Assembly (NCBI RefSeq): GCF_008056315.1 | Contig: NZ_VRKQ01000008.1 | Coordinates: 310,001 to 374,000, forward strand | Length of the DNA stretch: 64,000 nt | From: Seonamhaeicola maritimus | GTDB taxonomy: Bacteria > Bacteroidota > Bacteroidia > Flavobacteriales > Flavobacteriaceae | Direction: 5' to 3' | Shown: positions 1-9,136 of the stretch, piece after piece | Position numbering within the stretch: the stretch's first letter is position 1 | Layout: each line of letters starts with the position of its first letter | Translations under genes and position numbers: made by a program | The notes under the pieces: model-generated | Databases searched by the model: none | Seen by the model: only the letters and a program-made list of their open reading frames with translations | Told to the model about the DNA's origin: nothing

Positions 1-662
1 TAGATTTAAGCAAAGTGAAATTAATGTGGGTAAACTATCCACATATGCCAACAGGGGCGCAACCTTCAGAAATAGCATTTAGAGGCTTAGTTGATTTCGG
101 AAAGCGACATAATATTTTAATAGTAAACGACAACCCTTACAGCTTTGTACTTAACGATAACCCAATGAGTATTCTTAATGTTGAAGGTGCAGAGGATGTT
201 TGCTTAGAGCTTAATTCGTTAAGTAAAACCTTTAACATGGCAGGTTGGCGCGTAGGAATGGTTTTAGGAAACAGTACACTAATTAGTAATATTTTAAAGG
301 TGAAGAGTAATATGGATTCCGGTATGTTTTACGGTATTCAGAAAGGGGCTATTGAAGCCTTAAAATGCTCTAAAATGTGGTATGTTACTTTGAATAGTGT
401 TTACAAAAGACGTCGTGATTTAATTTGGAAATTGGCCGATGCTCTTAACTGTACTTATGATAGTGAGGCTACGGGCATGTTTGTTTGGGCTAAATTGCCA
501 TCACATTTAAAGTCGGAAGAATTTATAGATACTATTTTGAAGAATAACAATATTTTCATTACACCAGGAACAATTTTTGGTAGTCAGGGTGAAGGTTATA
601 TTAGGTTTTCGCTTTGCGCTACGGCTGAAGATATTGAAGAATGTATAGCAAGAGTTAAATAA
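1..662 (+). CDS. Class I/II pyridoxal-phosphate aminotransferase, 3' part (aromatic amino acid / prephenate or aspartate type)
   Basis: This is the 3' part of a fold-type I aminotransferase cut by the window edge. The frame is open from base 3, so the GTG at 15 is not a true start. The text around SLSKTFNMAGWRVGM holds the PLP-binding lysine (codon 225-227) in the SxSK context typical of the family, and YIRFSLC near the end carries the usual carboxylate-binding arginine. Two bases separate it from tyrA, and a DAHP synthase/chorismate mutase follows. The context therefore suggests an aminotransferase serving Phe/Tyr synthesis (prephenate, aromatic 2-oxoacid or aspartate substrates). Substrate specificity cannot be told from this fragment, and the upstream gene (often prephenate dehydratase in Flavobacteriaceae) lies outside the window. 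Confidence 0.85.
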   Translation, partial: DLSKVKLMWVNYPHMPTGAQPSEIAFRGLVDFGKRHNILIVNDNPYSFVLNDNPMSILNVEGAEDVCLELNSLSKTFNMAGWRVGMVLGNSTLISNILKVKSNMDSGMFYGIQKGAIEALKCSKMWYVTLNSVYKRRRDLIWKLADALNCTYDSEATGMFVWAKLPSHLKSEEFIDTILKNNNIFITPGTIFGSQGEGYIRFSLCATAEDIEECIARVK

Positions 663-664
663 AG

Positions 665-1516
665 ATGAAAAATTTATACTTTATAGGAGTTGGGTTAATT
701 GGTGGAAGTCTTGCTAAGGATATTAAGGAGCATAATCCTGATGTGGTTATTCACGGAATTAGTAGAAAAGACGCTACGCTTGAACAAGCCCTATCTCTTG
801 GCTTGATTGATAAAAAAGCAACTTTAGATGATATTCAGCATGCAGATTTAGTAGTGGTTTCAATTCCTGTTGATGCTACAGTAAAACTATTACCAACAAT
901 TTTAGATAAAGTTTCAGATAACGGATTAGTAATTGATGCAGGTTCAACCAAGCAGGATATTTGTAAAGCAGTGGAAAACCATCCTAAAAGAAGGAATTTC
1001 TTAGCAGCTCATCCAATTGCTGGAACAGAACATTCTGGCCCTAGTGCAGCCATTAATGGTTTGTTTAAAGGGAAAACGAATATTATTTGTGAAGTTGAGA
1101 AAACAGCTTTTAAGCTTCAAGAAAATGCTTTAGATATTTTTAAAACATTGGGCATGCGTATTCGATATATGAATCCGGAGGCACATGATAAGCATATTGC
1201 TTACGTATCGCATTTATCACACATTAGTTCATTTATGTTAGGGAAAACGGTGATTGAAAAGGAAAAAAATGAACGAGATATTTTTGATATGGCAGGAAGT
1301 GGATTTGCTTCTACAGTAAGGCTTGCCAAAAGTTCACCAGAAATGTGGACACCTATTTTTAAACAAAACAAAACCAATGTTATTGAAACTTTGGAAGAGT
1401 ATATAAATAATCTCTCTCAGTTTAAAGAGCTTATGAAACAAGATGATTTTGAGGCTATTTTTGATGAGATGAAAAACACCAATCACATAAAAGACATATT
1501 AAAAGGAATTAGTTAA
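665..1516 (+). CDS. tyrA: Prephenate dehydrogenase
   Basis: Cytoplasmic NAD(P)-dependent enzyme converting prephenate to 4-hydroxyphenylpyruvate on the way to tyrosine. The 283-residue protein begins with a Rossmann nucleotide-binding motif, IGVGLIGGSLA (residues 7-17). AAHPIAGTEHSG, around residue 115, contains the family's conserved His and Gly. The C-terminal half (SHLSHISSFML onward) matches the helical dimerisation domain. There is no fused chorismate mutase or ACT domain, so feedback control is probably placed on the next gene. The ATG lies two bases after the aminotransferase stop and the next gene starts 10 bases after its stop, so the three form one operon. Confidence 0.93.
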   Translation: MKNLYFIGVGLIGGSLAKDIKEHNPDVVIHGISRKDATLEQALSLGLIDKKATLDDIQHADLVVVSIPVDATVKLLPTILDKVSDNGLVIDAGSTKQDICKAVENHPKRRNFLAAHPIAGTEHSGPSAAINGLFKGKTNIICEVEKTAFKLQENALDIFKTLGMRIRYMNPEAHDKHIAYVSHLSHISSFMLGKTVIEKEKNERDIFDMAGSGFASTVRLAKSSPEMWTPIFKQNKTNVIETLEEYINNLSQFKELMKQDDFEAIFDEMKNTNHIKDILKGIS

Positions 1517-1526
1517 GAGTAAAATT

Positions 1527-2609
1527 ATGGAAAACAAAAAAGAAATGAGAACATGGTTAGATGATTTACAATTAGATCATCCATTAGTTATAGCAGGTCC
1601 ATGTAGTGCAGAAACAGAAGAGCAAGTATTAAAAATAGCACATGAGTTAAAAGATACAGATGTAACTTATTTTAGAGCTGGTATCTGGAAACCTAGAACG
1701 CGTCCTGGTATGTTTGAAGGTGTTGGTGCATTAGGCTTAAAATGGTTGCAGAAAGTAAAAGAAGAAACAGGTATGAAAATCTGTACTGAGGTTGCTAATG
1801 CTGCACATGTAAAGTTAGCATTAGAACATGATGTAGATTTATTATGGATTGGAGCCCGCTCAACAGTATCTCCTTTTATAATGCAAGAAATTGCCGATGC
1901 TTTAAATGGTACAGATAAACCTGTGTTAATTAAAAATCCTGTAAACCCAGATTTAGCTCTTTGGTTAGGAGGAATAGAAAGAATATACAGTTCTGGTGTT
2001 AAAAATATAGGTGCTATTCACAGAGGGTTTTCAACTTATGAAAAAACTAAGTTTAGAAACAACCCTAATTGGCAAATGGCTATTGAGTTTCAAAATAAAT
2101 TCCCAGACATTCCATTAATAAATGATCCATCTCATATTACAGGTAAGAGAGATATGGTATTTGATGTGTCTCAAATTGCATTAGATCTTAATTTTGATGG
2201 TTTGATGATAGAAACACATCATGATCCTGAAAATGCTTGGAGTGATGCTGCACAACAGGTAACCCCAAACAGTTTGGTGCAAATTATGCGTGATTTGAAA
2301 GTGAAAAAAGAAGCTGATGCTGAAGCGGAATACAATCAGGCTTTAAATAATTTAAGAGCTAAGATTGATATTGTTGATCATGAAATCATTGAATTGTTAG
2401 GAAAGCGTATGATAGTATCTGATGGTATTGGAAAGCTAAAAAAGGATAAAAACGTTGCAGTATTACAAAGCAAACGTTGGAACGAAATTTTAGGAAGAAT
2501 AATTCTTGAAGGACAAGAACATGGTTTAAGTGAAGAATTTATCTTAAAAATGTTTAAAGCTGTTCACCAAGAATCAATTAATCACCAAGAAAAGATAATT
2601 AACGGATAG
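1527..2609 (+). CDS. Bifunctional 3-deoxy-7-phosphoheptulonate synthase / chorismate mutase (AroQ type)
   Basis: Fusion of a KDSA-like type I DAHP synthase (residues about 15-265) with a chorismate mutase type II domain (about 273-355). The synthase half shows IAGPCSAET, the KPRTRPG-like PEP/phosphate-binding segment, LWIGARS and VLIKNPVNP. The mutase half begins LRAKIDIVDHEIIELLGKR, with the conserved Arg, Asp and Lys of the AroQ helical fold. It condenses PEP and erythrose-4-phosphate at the head of the shikimate pathway and also converts chorismate to prephenate. In such fusions the mutase domain commonly mediates feedback by prephenate or chorismate; that is family knowledge, not seen here. 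Last gene of the aromatic operon, followed by a strong terminator. Confidence 0.95.
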   Translation: MENKKEMRTWLDDLQLDHPLVIAGPCSAETEEQVLKIAHELKDTDVTYFRAGIWKPRTRPGMFEGVGALGLKWLQKVKEETGMKICTEVANAAHVKLALEHDVDLLWIGARSTVSPFIMQEIADALNGTDKPVLIKNPVNPDLALWLGGIERIYSSGVKNIGAIHRGFSTYEKTKFRNNPNWQMAIEFQNKFPDIPLINDPSHITGKRDMVFDVSQIALDLNFDGLMIETHHDPENAWSDAAQQVTPNSLVQIMRDLKVKKEADAEAEYNQALNNLRAKIDIVDHEIIELLGKRMIVSDGIGKLKKDKNVAVLQSKRWNEILGRIILEGQEHGLSEEFILKMFKAVHQESINHQEKIING

Positions 2610-2626
2610 TTTTTAATTTTTAAAAT

Positions 2627-2662
2627 AAAAAGAAAGCCTCACATTTGTGAGGCTTTCTTTTT
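2627..2662. terminator. Bidirectional intrinsic terminator
   Basis: Perfect 16-bp stem (arms 2627-2642 and 2647-2662) with an ATTT loop, A-rich on the left and T-rich on the right. It lies between the convergent DAHP synthase/chorismate mutase gene and the small secreted protein gene, and so can end transcription in both directions. Confidence 0.93.
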
Positions 2663-2665
2663 AGA

Positions 2666-3115
2666 TTACTGTTTGTTTCGTTTAAAGATGTATCGGGTAA
2701 TAAAAATACCATTAGGATCTTTGTCTCCCGCACTTTCAACAGCACTAGTAACAAAAGCCAAATCCCAGCCTTCTGCTATCATAGCAGTGATTTTAGAAGA
2801 AATTAGCGCATCGTTTGATGCTATATTTTGAAAACGAATTCCTCCAATATTGTAAAAGTTCAAAAGTTTTGTTTCCTCAAAATCTTTAACACGAATCTCC
2901 TTTCTTTTCGATTTGTTTCGTGTATTATCTTCTTCAGTTTGTTCTGAAGTATATGCTTCAAAATCTCTATCAGCTGTAGCTGAAATAAGTCTGGAACGAC
3001 CCAATCCATTCGGAACAATTGACTCTATACTTGTAATTACCTTAAACTCTACCTGAGCATTCATTTCCAAAAAACTAACTAATGAAATAGCCAGCACCAT
3101 TAATAATTTTTTCAT
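2666..3115 (-). CDS. Small secreted protein of unknown function, weakly DUF4177-like
   Basis: 149-residue protein with a clear Sec signal peptide (residues 1-20, cleavage likely after NAQ). The mature part is charged, with a basic stretch NKSKRKEIR in the middle. The C-terminal pattern ITAMIAEGWDLAFVTS ... FITRYIFKR resembles small DUF4177-type proteins, in which an AEGWELV segment is followed by a beta strand ending in FKR. That comparison is from memory and is tentative. It is probably periplasmic and transcribed alone, divergent from rsgA and facing the shared terminator. No function can be assigned. Confidence 0.7.
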   Translation of the reverse strand: MKKLLMVLAISLVSFLEMNAQVEFKVITSIESIVPNGLGRSRLISATADRDFEAYTSEQTEEDNTRNKSKRKEIRVKDFEETKLLNFYNIGGIRFQNIASNDALISSKITAMIAEGWDLAFVTSAVESAGDKDPNGIFITRYIFKRNKQ

Positions 3116-3186
3116 GTTGTTGTTTTTGTTTAAAATTGATAGACTAATATATATGTATTCTTACAATTAAAATAATTATTTTAGGT

Positions 3187-3194
3187 TACTTTTG
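3187..3194 (+). promoter_or_regulatory. Probable -7 promoter element of rsgA
   Basis: TACTTTTG fits the Bacteroidota -7 consensus TAnnTTTG. It lies 9 bases before the ATG at 3204, which would give a nearly leaderless mRNA. It overlaps the in-frame TTG at 3192 and so argues against that codon as the start. No good -33 TTTG is seen at the expected distance. Confidence 0.45.
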
Positions 3195-3203
3195 AACTTC
3201 ATT

Positions 3204-4154
3204 ATGACAGGACTAGTTTATAAATCTACAGGAAGTTGGTACACGGTTAAGACCGAGTTGGGTAAAGTGTATGAGTGTAGAATAAAAGGCAAGTTTAGAA
3301 TAAAAGGTATTAAAAGTACCAATCCTATTGCAGTTGGTGATGTTGTGGATTTTGAGCTGGAGACACATAATAATGAGGAAACTGGGGTCATTTACAAAAT
3401 ACATGATAGAACAAATTTCATAGTTCGTAAATCTGTAAACCTGTCTAAGCAAACTCATATTATAGCAGCTAATTTAGATCAGGTTTTCTTAATGATTACC
3501 ATTAACAACCCGCCAACATTAACCAGTTTTATAGATAGGTTTTTAGTGACAGCAGAGGCTTATTCCATAAAAACTATTTTGCTATTTAATAAGATTGATG
3601 CTTATGATGAAGAAACAATTTTAGAAGTAAAGTATCTTGCACATGTTTATAGAAAAATAGGATATGAGTGTATTGGGGTTTCAGCTAAAACCGGAAAAAA
3701 TGTTGATAAGGTAAAAGCCTTAATGAAGGGTAAAGTGAGTATGTTTTCTGGTCATTCAGGTGTTGGTAAATCTACTTTAGTAAATGCTATTCAACCAGAT
3801 TTAAACCTTAAAACCAAGGAGATTTCAACTTTGCATATGCAGGGGCAGCATACCACTACCTTTGCTGAAATGTTCGATTTAAGTTTTGATGCTAAAATTG
3901 TTGATACGCCTGGTATAAAAGGCTTTGGGGTAGTTGATATGGATAAAGAAGAGGTTGGTGATTACTTTCCCGAAATCTTCGCCTTAAAGCAAGACTGTAA
4001 ATTCAATAATTGTTTACATTTAAAGGAACCTAAATGCGCGGTAAAAGCAGCTTTGGATGATGATGAGATTTCGTATTCTAGATATAGAAGCTATTTGCAA
4101 ATTATTGAAGGAGAAGATGAGCACTATAGAACTGATAATTGGGATAATAACTAG
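3204..4154 (+). CDS. rsgA: Ribosome small subunit-dependent GTPase A
   Basis: Circularly permuted GTPase that helps late maturation of the 30S ribosomal subunit. From the chosen ATG (316 residues) an OB-fold domain covers about 1-80. The G motifs then occur in permuted order: NKID (129-132), SAK (160-162), GHSGVGKST (183-191) and DTPG (234-237). The C-terminal zinc knuckle is Cys265, Cys270, His272, Cys278. An in-frame TTG lies 12 bases upstream (3192), but that codon falls inside the putative -7 element and MTGLVYKSTG is the usual beginning in related bacteria, so the ATG is preferred. The stop directly abuts the dtd start. Confidence 0.95.
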   Translation: MTGLVYKSTGSWYTVKTELGKVYECRIKGKFRIKGIKSTNPIAVGDVVDFELETHNNEETGVIYKIHDRTNFIVRKSVNLSKQTHIIAANLDQVFLMITINNPPTLTSFIDRFLVTAEAYSIKTILLFNKIDAYDEETILEVKYLAHVYRKIGYECIGVSAKTGKNVDKVKALMKGKVSMFSGHSGVGKSTLVNAIQPDLNLKTKEISTLHMQGQHTTTFAEMFDLSFDAKIVDTPGIKGFGVVDMDKEEVGDYFPEIFALKQDCKFNNCLHLKEPKCAVKAALDDDEISYSRYRSYLQIIEGEDEHYRTDNWDNN

Positions 4155-4607
4155 ATGAAAGTAGTTGTTCAAAGAGTCTCTAAAGCAAGTGTTACTATTG
4201 ATGACAGGAAAGTAGCTGATATTGGTAGCGGACTTTTAGTCCTTTTAGGAATAATAAACGAGGATACTCAAGAGGATATTAAATGGCTTTCAAATAAGGT
4301 GGCGAACCTACGCGTTTTTGGAGATGAAAACGGCGTGATGAATAAGTCTTTAATAGACATGAATGGAGATGCAATTGTTGTGAGTCAATTCACCTTGCAT
4401 GCTTTAACCAAAAAAGGCAACAGACCTAGTTATATTAAAGCTGCTAAGCCTGATGTGGCCATTCCACTGTATAAAGCTTTTGTGAAACAGTTAGAAATTG
4501 ATTTGGGTAAAAATGTTCAAACAGGCGAGTTTGGTGCAGATATGAAAATAGAACTATTAAATGATGGTCCAGTAACCATTATTATAGATTCTAAAAATAA
4601 GGAATAA
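4155..4607 (+). CDS. dtd: D-aminoacyl-tRNA deacylase
   Basis: Hydrolyses D-amino acids (and misattached glycine) from tRNA, a proofreading activity in the cytoplasm. The 150-residue length is standard. Both family motifs are present: SQFTLHA (residues 77-83) and NDGPVT (136-141, containing the cross-subunit Gly-Pro). It starts at the base after the rsgA stop and is followed without a gap by the next gene, so it is translationally linked to both. Confidence 0.95.
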   Translation: MKVVVQRVSKASVTIDDRKVADIGSGLLVLLGIINEDTQEDIKWLSNKVANLRVFGDENGVMNKSLIDMNGDAIVVSQFTLHALTKKGNRPSYIKAAKPDVAIPLYKAFVKQLEIDLGKNVQTGEFGADMKIELLNDGPVTIIIDSKNKE

Positions 4608-5144
4608 ATGGCGTCATTATTTGCCCATGGCATTGTAGGTTATACGTTTACAAAAGTTATAGATAATAAAAGTTTAAAATGGCTGGTTATTGCGGCTATA
4701 TTTTCTGCTATTTTTCCAGATTTTGATGTAATTGCCTTTAAGCTTGGTATTCCTTATATGCATCCGTTAGGTCATAGAGGCTTTACACATTCTATAGTTT
4801 TTGCATTTTTATGGGCGTTTTTGTTGGCGTTTACATTAGGCAGAAAAAACAAACTTATTTGGTTTGTGGTTATTCTTTTATCCACGGTATCACATAGTGT
4901 TTTAGATGCCATGACATCAGGTGGACGAGGTGTAGGGTTCTTTATTCCTTTTAATAATGAACGTTTCTTTTTTCCTTTTAGAGGGATTCAAGTATCTCCA
5001 CTAGGTATTCAAAAGTTTTTTTCAGCATGGGGTCTTAGGGTGATTTATAGCGAAATCAAATTTGTTTTTGTTCCATGTTTTCTTATTTTAGTTGTAAGAT
5101 TTTTACTTATTAAGATGAAAAGTAAGTTTTTAAGTCAAACATGA
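4608..5144 (+). CDS. Membrane-bound metal-dependent hydrolase-like protein (YdjM/DUF457 family)
   Basis: 178-residue inner membrane protein with about four hydrophobic segments. Conserved motifs of the YdjM/DUF457 group are visible: a His near the N terminus (FAHGIVGY), FPDFD (residues about 36-40), GHRGFTHS (about 55-62) and SHSVLDAMTSGGRG. The clustered His and Asp residues suggest a metal site within the membrane or on its surface. The family is named as metal-dependent hydrolases, but no substrate is firmly established. It follows dtd with no gap. Confidence 0.8.
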   Translation: MASLFAHGIVGYTFTKVIDNKSLKWLVIAAIFSAIFPDFDVIAFKLGIPYMHPLGHRGFTHSIVFAFLWAFLLAFTLGRKNKLIWFVVILLSTVSHSVLDAMTSGGRGVGFFIPFNNERFFFPFRGIQVSPLGIQKFFSAWGLRVIYSEIKFVFVPCFLILVVRFLLIKMKSKFLSQT

Positions 5145-5210
5145 TTTTTCTCATATCTTAAAGTAAATAAGAATAATACATTTAACCCTAATAAATTCTA
5201 TTCCTACGTT

Positions 5211-7121
5211 ATGAACGTTAAACACATAGCGAGTATACTTCTGCTTTTCTCATCTTTCACCATTTTTTCTCAAGAAAAATTATATACAAGTGCTACAATT
5301 CCTGATAATCTTATACAAAATGCAAATGCTGTTGTAAGAGAAAATAGTGTAAATATTATTTTGAAATCTTCCAGCGAAATGCATGTTACAACAAAACGAA
5401 TTATTACCGTACTAAATAAAAAAGGGAATGACAATGTTGGAGCCTATGTTCATTATGATAATAATGATCGGATAAAGGATCTTCAAGTCTTGGTATATAA
5501 TGCATTTGGAAGTCAAATAAAGAAGGTGAAAAAGAATGATTTTAAGGATGTAAGTGCTGTTGATGGGGGTACTTTGTACTCTGATTCTAGAGTGAAATAT
5601 TTAGAATATACACCAATAGATTATCCGTACACTATTGAGTTTATTTGTGAAAAAGTAAATAGTAATACGGCATTTATTCAGTCTTTTTATCCGGTAAACA
5701 ATTATTTTTTGAGCGTAGAAAACAGTGCTTACAGTATCAGCTATCCATCTGGGATAAATATTAGGACAAAGGAAAAGAATTTTGAAAAAGTTGATTTAGA
5801 AAAAGAAGAATTGGATAATGAAATCAGCTATAAGGTTGAGAATTTAGAAGCTATAAAGCCAGAAGATTATAGTCCGTCATTTTCGGTTATGGCGCCAAGA
5901 GTTTTGGTGACATCTAATCAATTTACTTTAGAAGGTGTTAAAACTCAAGTGGAGGATTGGAACGATTTCGGAAAATGGATGTACCATGATTTAATAAAAG
6001 ATACTCAAGATTTACCTGCTGGAACACGTTCTATCATAGAAAATTTGGTTGAGGGAGAAACTGATGATATCGAAAAAGCTAAAAAAGTATATCAATATGT
6101 TCAAGATAAAGTAAGGTATATAAGTGTTCAAGTTGGTATTGGAGGTTGGAAACCTTTTAATGTTTCAAAGGTTGACAGACTCGGGTATGGAGATTGTAAA
6201 GCGTTAACTAATTACACTATGGCGCTTTTAAAGGCTGCAGGAGTTGAATCTCATTATACGGTTGTTTATGCTAAAAGTTCTCAGAGAAGTTTAGAGAAGG
6301 ATTTTGCTGCAATGCAAGGAAACCATGTTATTCTTAATATTCCGCAGGAAAATGCAGAAGATATTTGGTTGGAATGTACTAGTCAAAAATTTCCGTTCGG
6401 CTTTATTGGCGATTTTACAGACGATAGAGATGTATTAGTTATTACTCCTGAAGGGGGCAAAATTGTCCATACAAAAAAGTATGATGTTGAGGAAAATTTA
6501 CAAACTATACACGGAATTTGTAATATTTCTAATGAAGGTGCTATTGAAGCAAAAGTTAAAGTGGTTTCCAAAGGAATTCAGTATGATAGTAAGTATGGTT
6601 TGGCCTTTGTAACAGATAGAGATTTGGATTCGGAATATAAAGAGAGATGGCGATACATTAATGGACTTAATATTGAAGAAATGGCCATCAAAAATGACAG
6701 AGATAACATAGAATTTATTGAAGATATTGGCTTTAATGCATCCAATTACTCTAAAGTTATTGGAGAAAGAATGTTGGTGCCTCTCAATGCTTTAAATAGA
6801 AGCAGACATGTTCCTGATAGATATAGAAACAGGAAACTGCCTTTGCAAGTTAAAAGAGGTTTTAAAGATGTAGATGTAGTTGAAATTAAATTACCATCAG
6901 ATTATAAAATTGAATCACAGCCTCAAAATATTTCTATGGAAAATAAATTTGGAAGCTACAAAATGGAACTTGAGGTTAAAGACGAAAACACCTTGATTTA
7001 CAATAGAGAGTTTATTATAAAGGATGGTGATTTTCCCAAAGAAGATTATAGTGGTTTTAGAGATTTTTATAAAGAAGTTTCAAAAAAAGACAACGCAAAA
7101 ATAGCATTAATCAAAAAATAA
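5211..7121 (+). CDS. Secreted DUF3857 / transglutaminase-like protein, Cys-His present
   Basis: 636-residue exported protein (signal peptide 1-20, cleavage near FSQ). An N-terminal DUF3857 beta domain (about 50-230) is followed by a transglutaminase-like core (about 280-400). The core retains a candidate catalytic Cys329 in YGDCKALTNY and His372 in GNHVILN, with Glu388 in WLECTSQ where the third residue is expected. A C-terminal beta-rich region follows, in the place of DUF2569/DUF3858-like domains. Proteins of this architecture are common in Bacteroidota; their substrates are unknown, and cell-envelope protein or peptide processing is only inferred. It lies five bases before a paralogue of the same layout that has lost the Cys. 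Confidence 0.85.
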   Translation: MNVKHIASILLLFSSFTIFSQEKLYTSATIPDNLIQNANAVVRENSVNIILKSSSEMHVTTKRIITVLNKKGNDNVGAYVHYDNNDRIKDLQVLVYNAFGSQIKKVKKNDFKDVSAVDGGTLYSDSRVKYLEYTPIDYPYTIEFICEKVNSNTAFIQSFYPVNNYFLSVENSAYSISYPSGINIRTKEKNFEKVDLEKEELDNEISYKVENLEAIKPEDYSPSFSVMAPRVLVTSNQFTLEGVKTQVEDWNDFGKWMYHDLIKDTQDLPAGTRSIIENLVEGETDDIEKAKKVYQYVQDKVRYISVQVGIGGWKPFNVSKVDRLGYGDCKALTNYTMALLKAAGVESHYTVVYAKSSQRSLEKDFAAMQGNHVILNIPQENAEDIWLECTSQKFPFGFIGDFTDDRDVLVITPEGGKIVHTKKYDVEENLQTIHGICNISNEGAIEAKVKVVSKGIQYDSKYGLAFVTDRDLDSEYKERWRYINGLNIEEMAIKNDRDNIEFIEDIGFNASNYSKVIGERMLVPLNALNRSRHVPDRYRNRKLPLQVKRGFKDVDVVEIKLPSDYKIESQPQNISMENKFGSYKMELEVKDENTLIYNREFIIKDGDFPKEDYSGFRDFYKEVSKKDNAKIALIKK

Positions 7122-7126
7122 ATTAA

Positions 7127-9136
7127 ATGAGAGTACTAGTATTAATCCTCACTTTGAGTTTTACAGTAACAACTTTTTCGCAGAATATTAAATTCGGAAA
7201 AGTGTCAAAAGAAGAATTAGAAGAAACAGTTAATCCTTTAGATTCAACGGCAAATGCTACCTATCTATACAAATACAGGAAGAGTTATTTTGAGTATGAA
7301 CAAGAGGAAGGTTTCGTTTTAAAAACTGATATTCATGAACGTATAAAAATTTACAATCAAGAAGGTTTTGATTATGCCACCAAAAAAATAAGCTTATATA
7401 AAAGCAATGGGGGTAATGAGGAAGATATTTCTAATATAAAGGCTAATACTTATAATTTGGTAGGAGGAAAAGTAATTGATGTCAAGCTTAACAAAAGTGG
7501 TATTTTCGAATCAAAAGATAATAAGTACTCCAATGAAGTTAAATTCACCATGCCTAATATAAAACCAGGCTGTGTAATTGAATATAAATATCAAATAACC
7601 TCTCCTTTTTGGTCTAATGTTGATGAATTTGTTTTTCAACATAACATCCCTATTAAAAAGTTAGAAGCAAGTTTCAGTACACCAGAGTATTTTAATTTTA
7701 AGGTTAACACTAAAGGTTTTTTGTCTGTTGTCCCTGAGGTTGAAAGCAAACGTGGTTCTATAGTTTTTAATAATAAAACTAGGTCAGGTCAGTATACCGT
7801 ACGTACTACATATAGTAGTTCTGAAGTAGAGTTTACTAAACAGATTTCAAGGTATAATTTAGAAAATGTACCAGCTTTAAAAAATGAACCTTATGTGAAC
7901 AGTATAAATAACTATCGGTCTTCTATAAAATATGAGTTGTCCTTTACTAAATTTCCACAATCAACTGTAAAGTATTATTCTACCACATGGGAAGATGTAG
8001 TTAATAATGCTTATAAAAGTTCAAGTTTTGGAGAAGAACTAAAGAAGACTACATACTTTCAAAAAGATATTGATGCCCTAATAGGTTCGGTTTCAGATCC
8101 AGTAAAAAGAATGGGTCTGATTTTCGATTTTATAAAATCTCAAGTAAAATGGAATGGTTATTATGGTTACTATTCCGGTGATGGAGTTAGAAAAGCCTAT
8201 AAAGATCATGTTGGAAGTTCTGGTGATATTAATTTAATGCTTACCGCAATGTTGCGTCATGCTGGTTTAAATGCAAACCCTGTTTTAGTTAGCACAAGAA
8301 CTCATGGAATACCTCTATTCCCTACTAGAGAAGGCTATAACTATGTAGTTACATGGGTTAAGTTACCAGATGGTTCGGTGGCGTTATTAGACGCTACAGA
8401 TAAATATTCAGTACCAAACGTATTGCCTTATAGGGCTTTGAATTGGCAAGGGAGAATTGTGGCTAAAAATGGAGGGTCTGGGTTAATTGATTTGTATCCT
8501 AAAACTAAATCAAAGAATTCAATGACAATGATGGTGAAAATTGATGAAGAGGGTACATTAGAAGGAAGTTATAGAAGTATAAAAACTAACCACAGGGCAT
8601 TATCATTCAGGAATAGTTATAACGAAGCTAATAAAGATGACTATTTAGAGAAGTTAGAAAATAAATACAATGGTATTGAAATTTCTGATTATGAAGTGAA
8701 AAATGATTTAGATTTATCTAAACCAATCCAAGAATCTTACAAGTTTGTTAAGGAAAGTCAAGTAGATATTATTGGTGATAAAATGTACTTTTCACCATTA
8801 TTCTATTTAAAAACTAGTGAAAACCCTTTTAAGTTGGAGAAGAGAGAGTTTCCAGTAGATTTTGGATACCCGTCTATAACTTCTTATAGAATGATTATAA
8901 ATATCCCAGAAGGTTATAAGATTGAAAGTGTGCCAGAATCAGCGGCAATTGGATTGCCTGATAACTTAGGATCGTTTCAATATAAAGTTGTTGGTAATGG
9001 TAGTACAATTCAAGTATCGGTTGCTTCTCAGGTTAATCAACCTATTGTGTCTCCAATATATTATGAGGCGTTAAAAAAATATTTTAATACATTTATCGAA
9101 AAAGAAGCAGAACAGGTAGTTTTAACAAAAGTATAA
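7127..9136 (+). CDS. Secreted DUF3857 / transglutaminase-like protein, catalytic Cys absent
   Basis: 669-residue paralogue of the preceding gene, with a signal peptide (1-19). It has a DUF3857-type N-terminal half and a transglutaminase-like fold around residues 320-430. Where the active member has a Cys, this one reads GSSGD (residues 363-367), and the His position reads EGYNYVVTW. The Asp region is kept in LLDATDKYS. It is therefore probably not a cysteine transglutaminase/protease and may be a binding partner or pseudo-enzyme. The short gap (five bases) and the next gene starting right after its stop suggest co-transcription with both neighbours. Confidence 0.85.
   Translation: MRVLVLILTLSFTVTTFSQNIKFGKVSKEELEETVNPLDSTANATYLYKYRKSYFEYEQEEGFVLKTDIHERIKIYNQEGFDYATKKISLYKSNGGNEEDISNIKANTYNLVGGKVIDVKLNKSGIFESKDNKYSNEVKFTMPNIKPGCVIEYKYQITSPFWSNVDEFVFQHNIPIKKLEASFSTPEYFNFKVNTKGFLSVVPEVESKRGSIVFNNKTRSGQYTVRTTYSSSEVEFTKQISRYNLENVPALKNEPYVNSINNYRSSIKYELSFTKFPQSTVKYYSTTWEDVVNNAYKSSSFGEELKKTTYFQKDIDALIGSVSDPVKRMGLIFDFIKSQVKWNGYYGYYSGDGVRKAYKDHVGSSGDINLMLTAMLRHAGLNANPVLVSTRTHGIPLFPTREGYNYVVTWVKLPDGSVALLDATDKYSVPNVLPYRALNWQGRIVAKNGGSGLIDLYPKTKSKNSMTMMVKIDEEGTLEGSYRSIKTNHRALSFRNSYNEANKDDYLEKLENKYNGIEISDYEVKNDLDLSKPIQESYKFVKESQVDIIGDKMYFSPLFYLKTSENPFKLEKREFPVDFGYPSITSYRMIINIPEGYKIESVPESAAIGLPDNLGSFQYKVVGNGSTIQVSVASQVNQPIVSPIYYEALKKYFNTFIEKEAEQVVLTKV

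Noticed and set aside
15-17. GTG at 15 as the start of a 215-residue aminotransferase
   Set aside because: The frame continues upstream to the window edge, and the fragment lacks the N-terminal half of the enzyme, so this is an internal codon.
3192-3194. TTG at 3192 as the rsgA start
   Set aside because: It lies within the probable -7 promoter element, and the ATG at 3204 gives the normal family N terminus.
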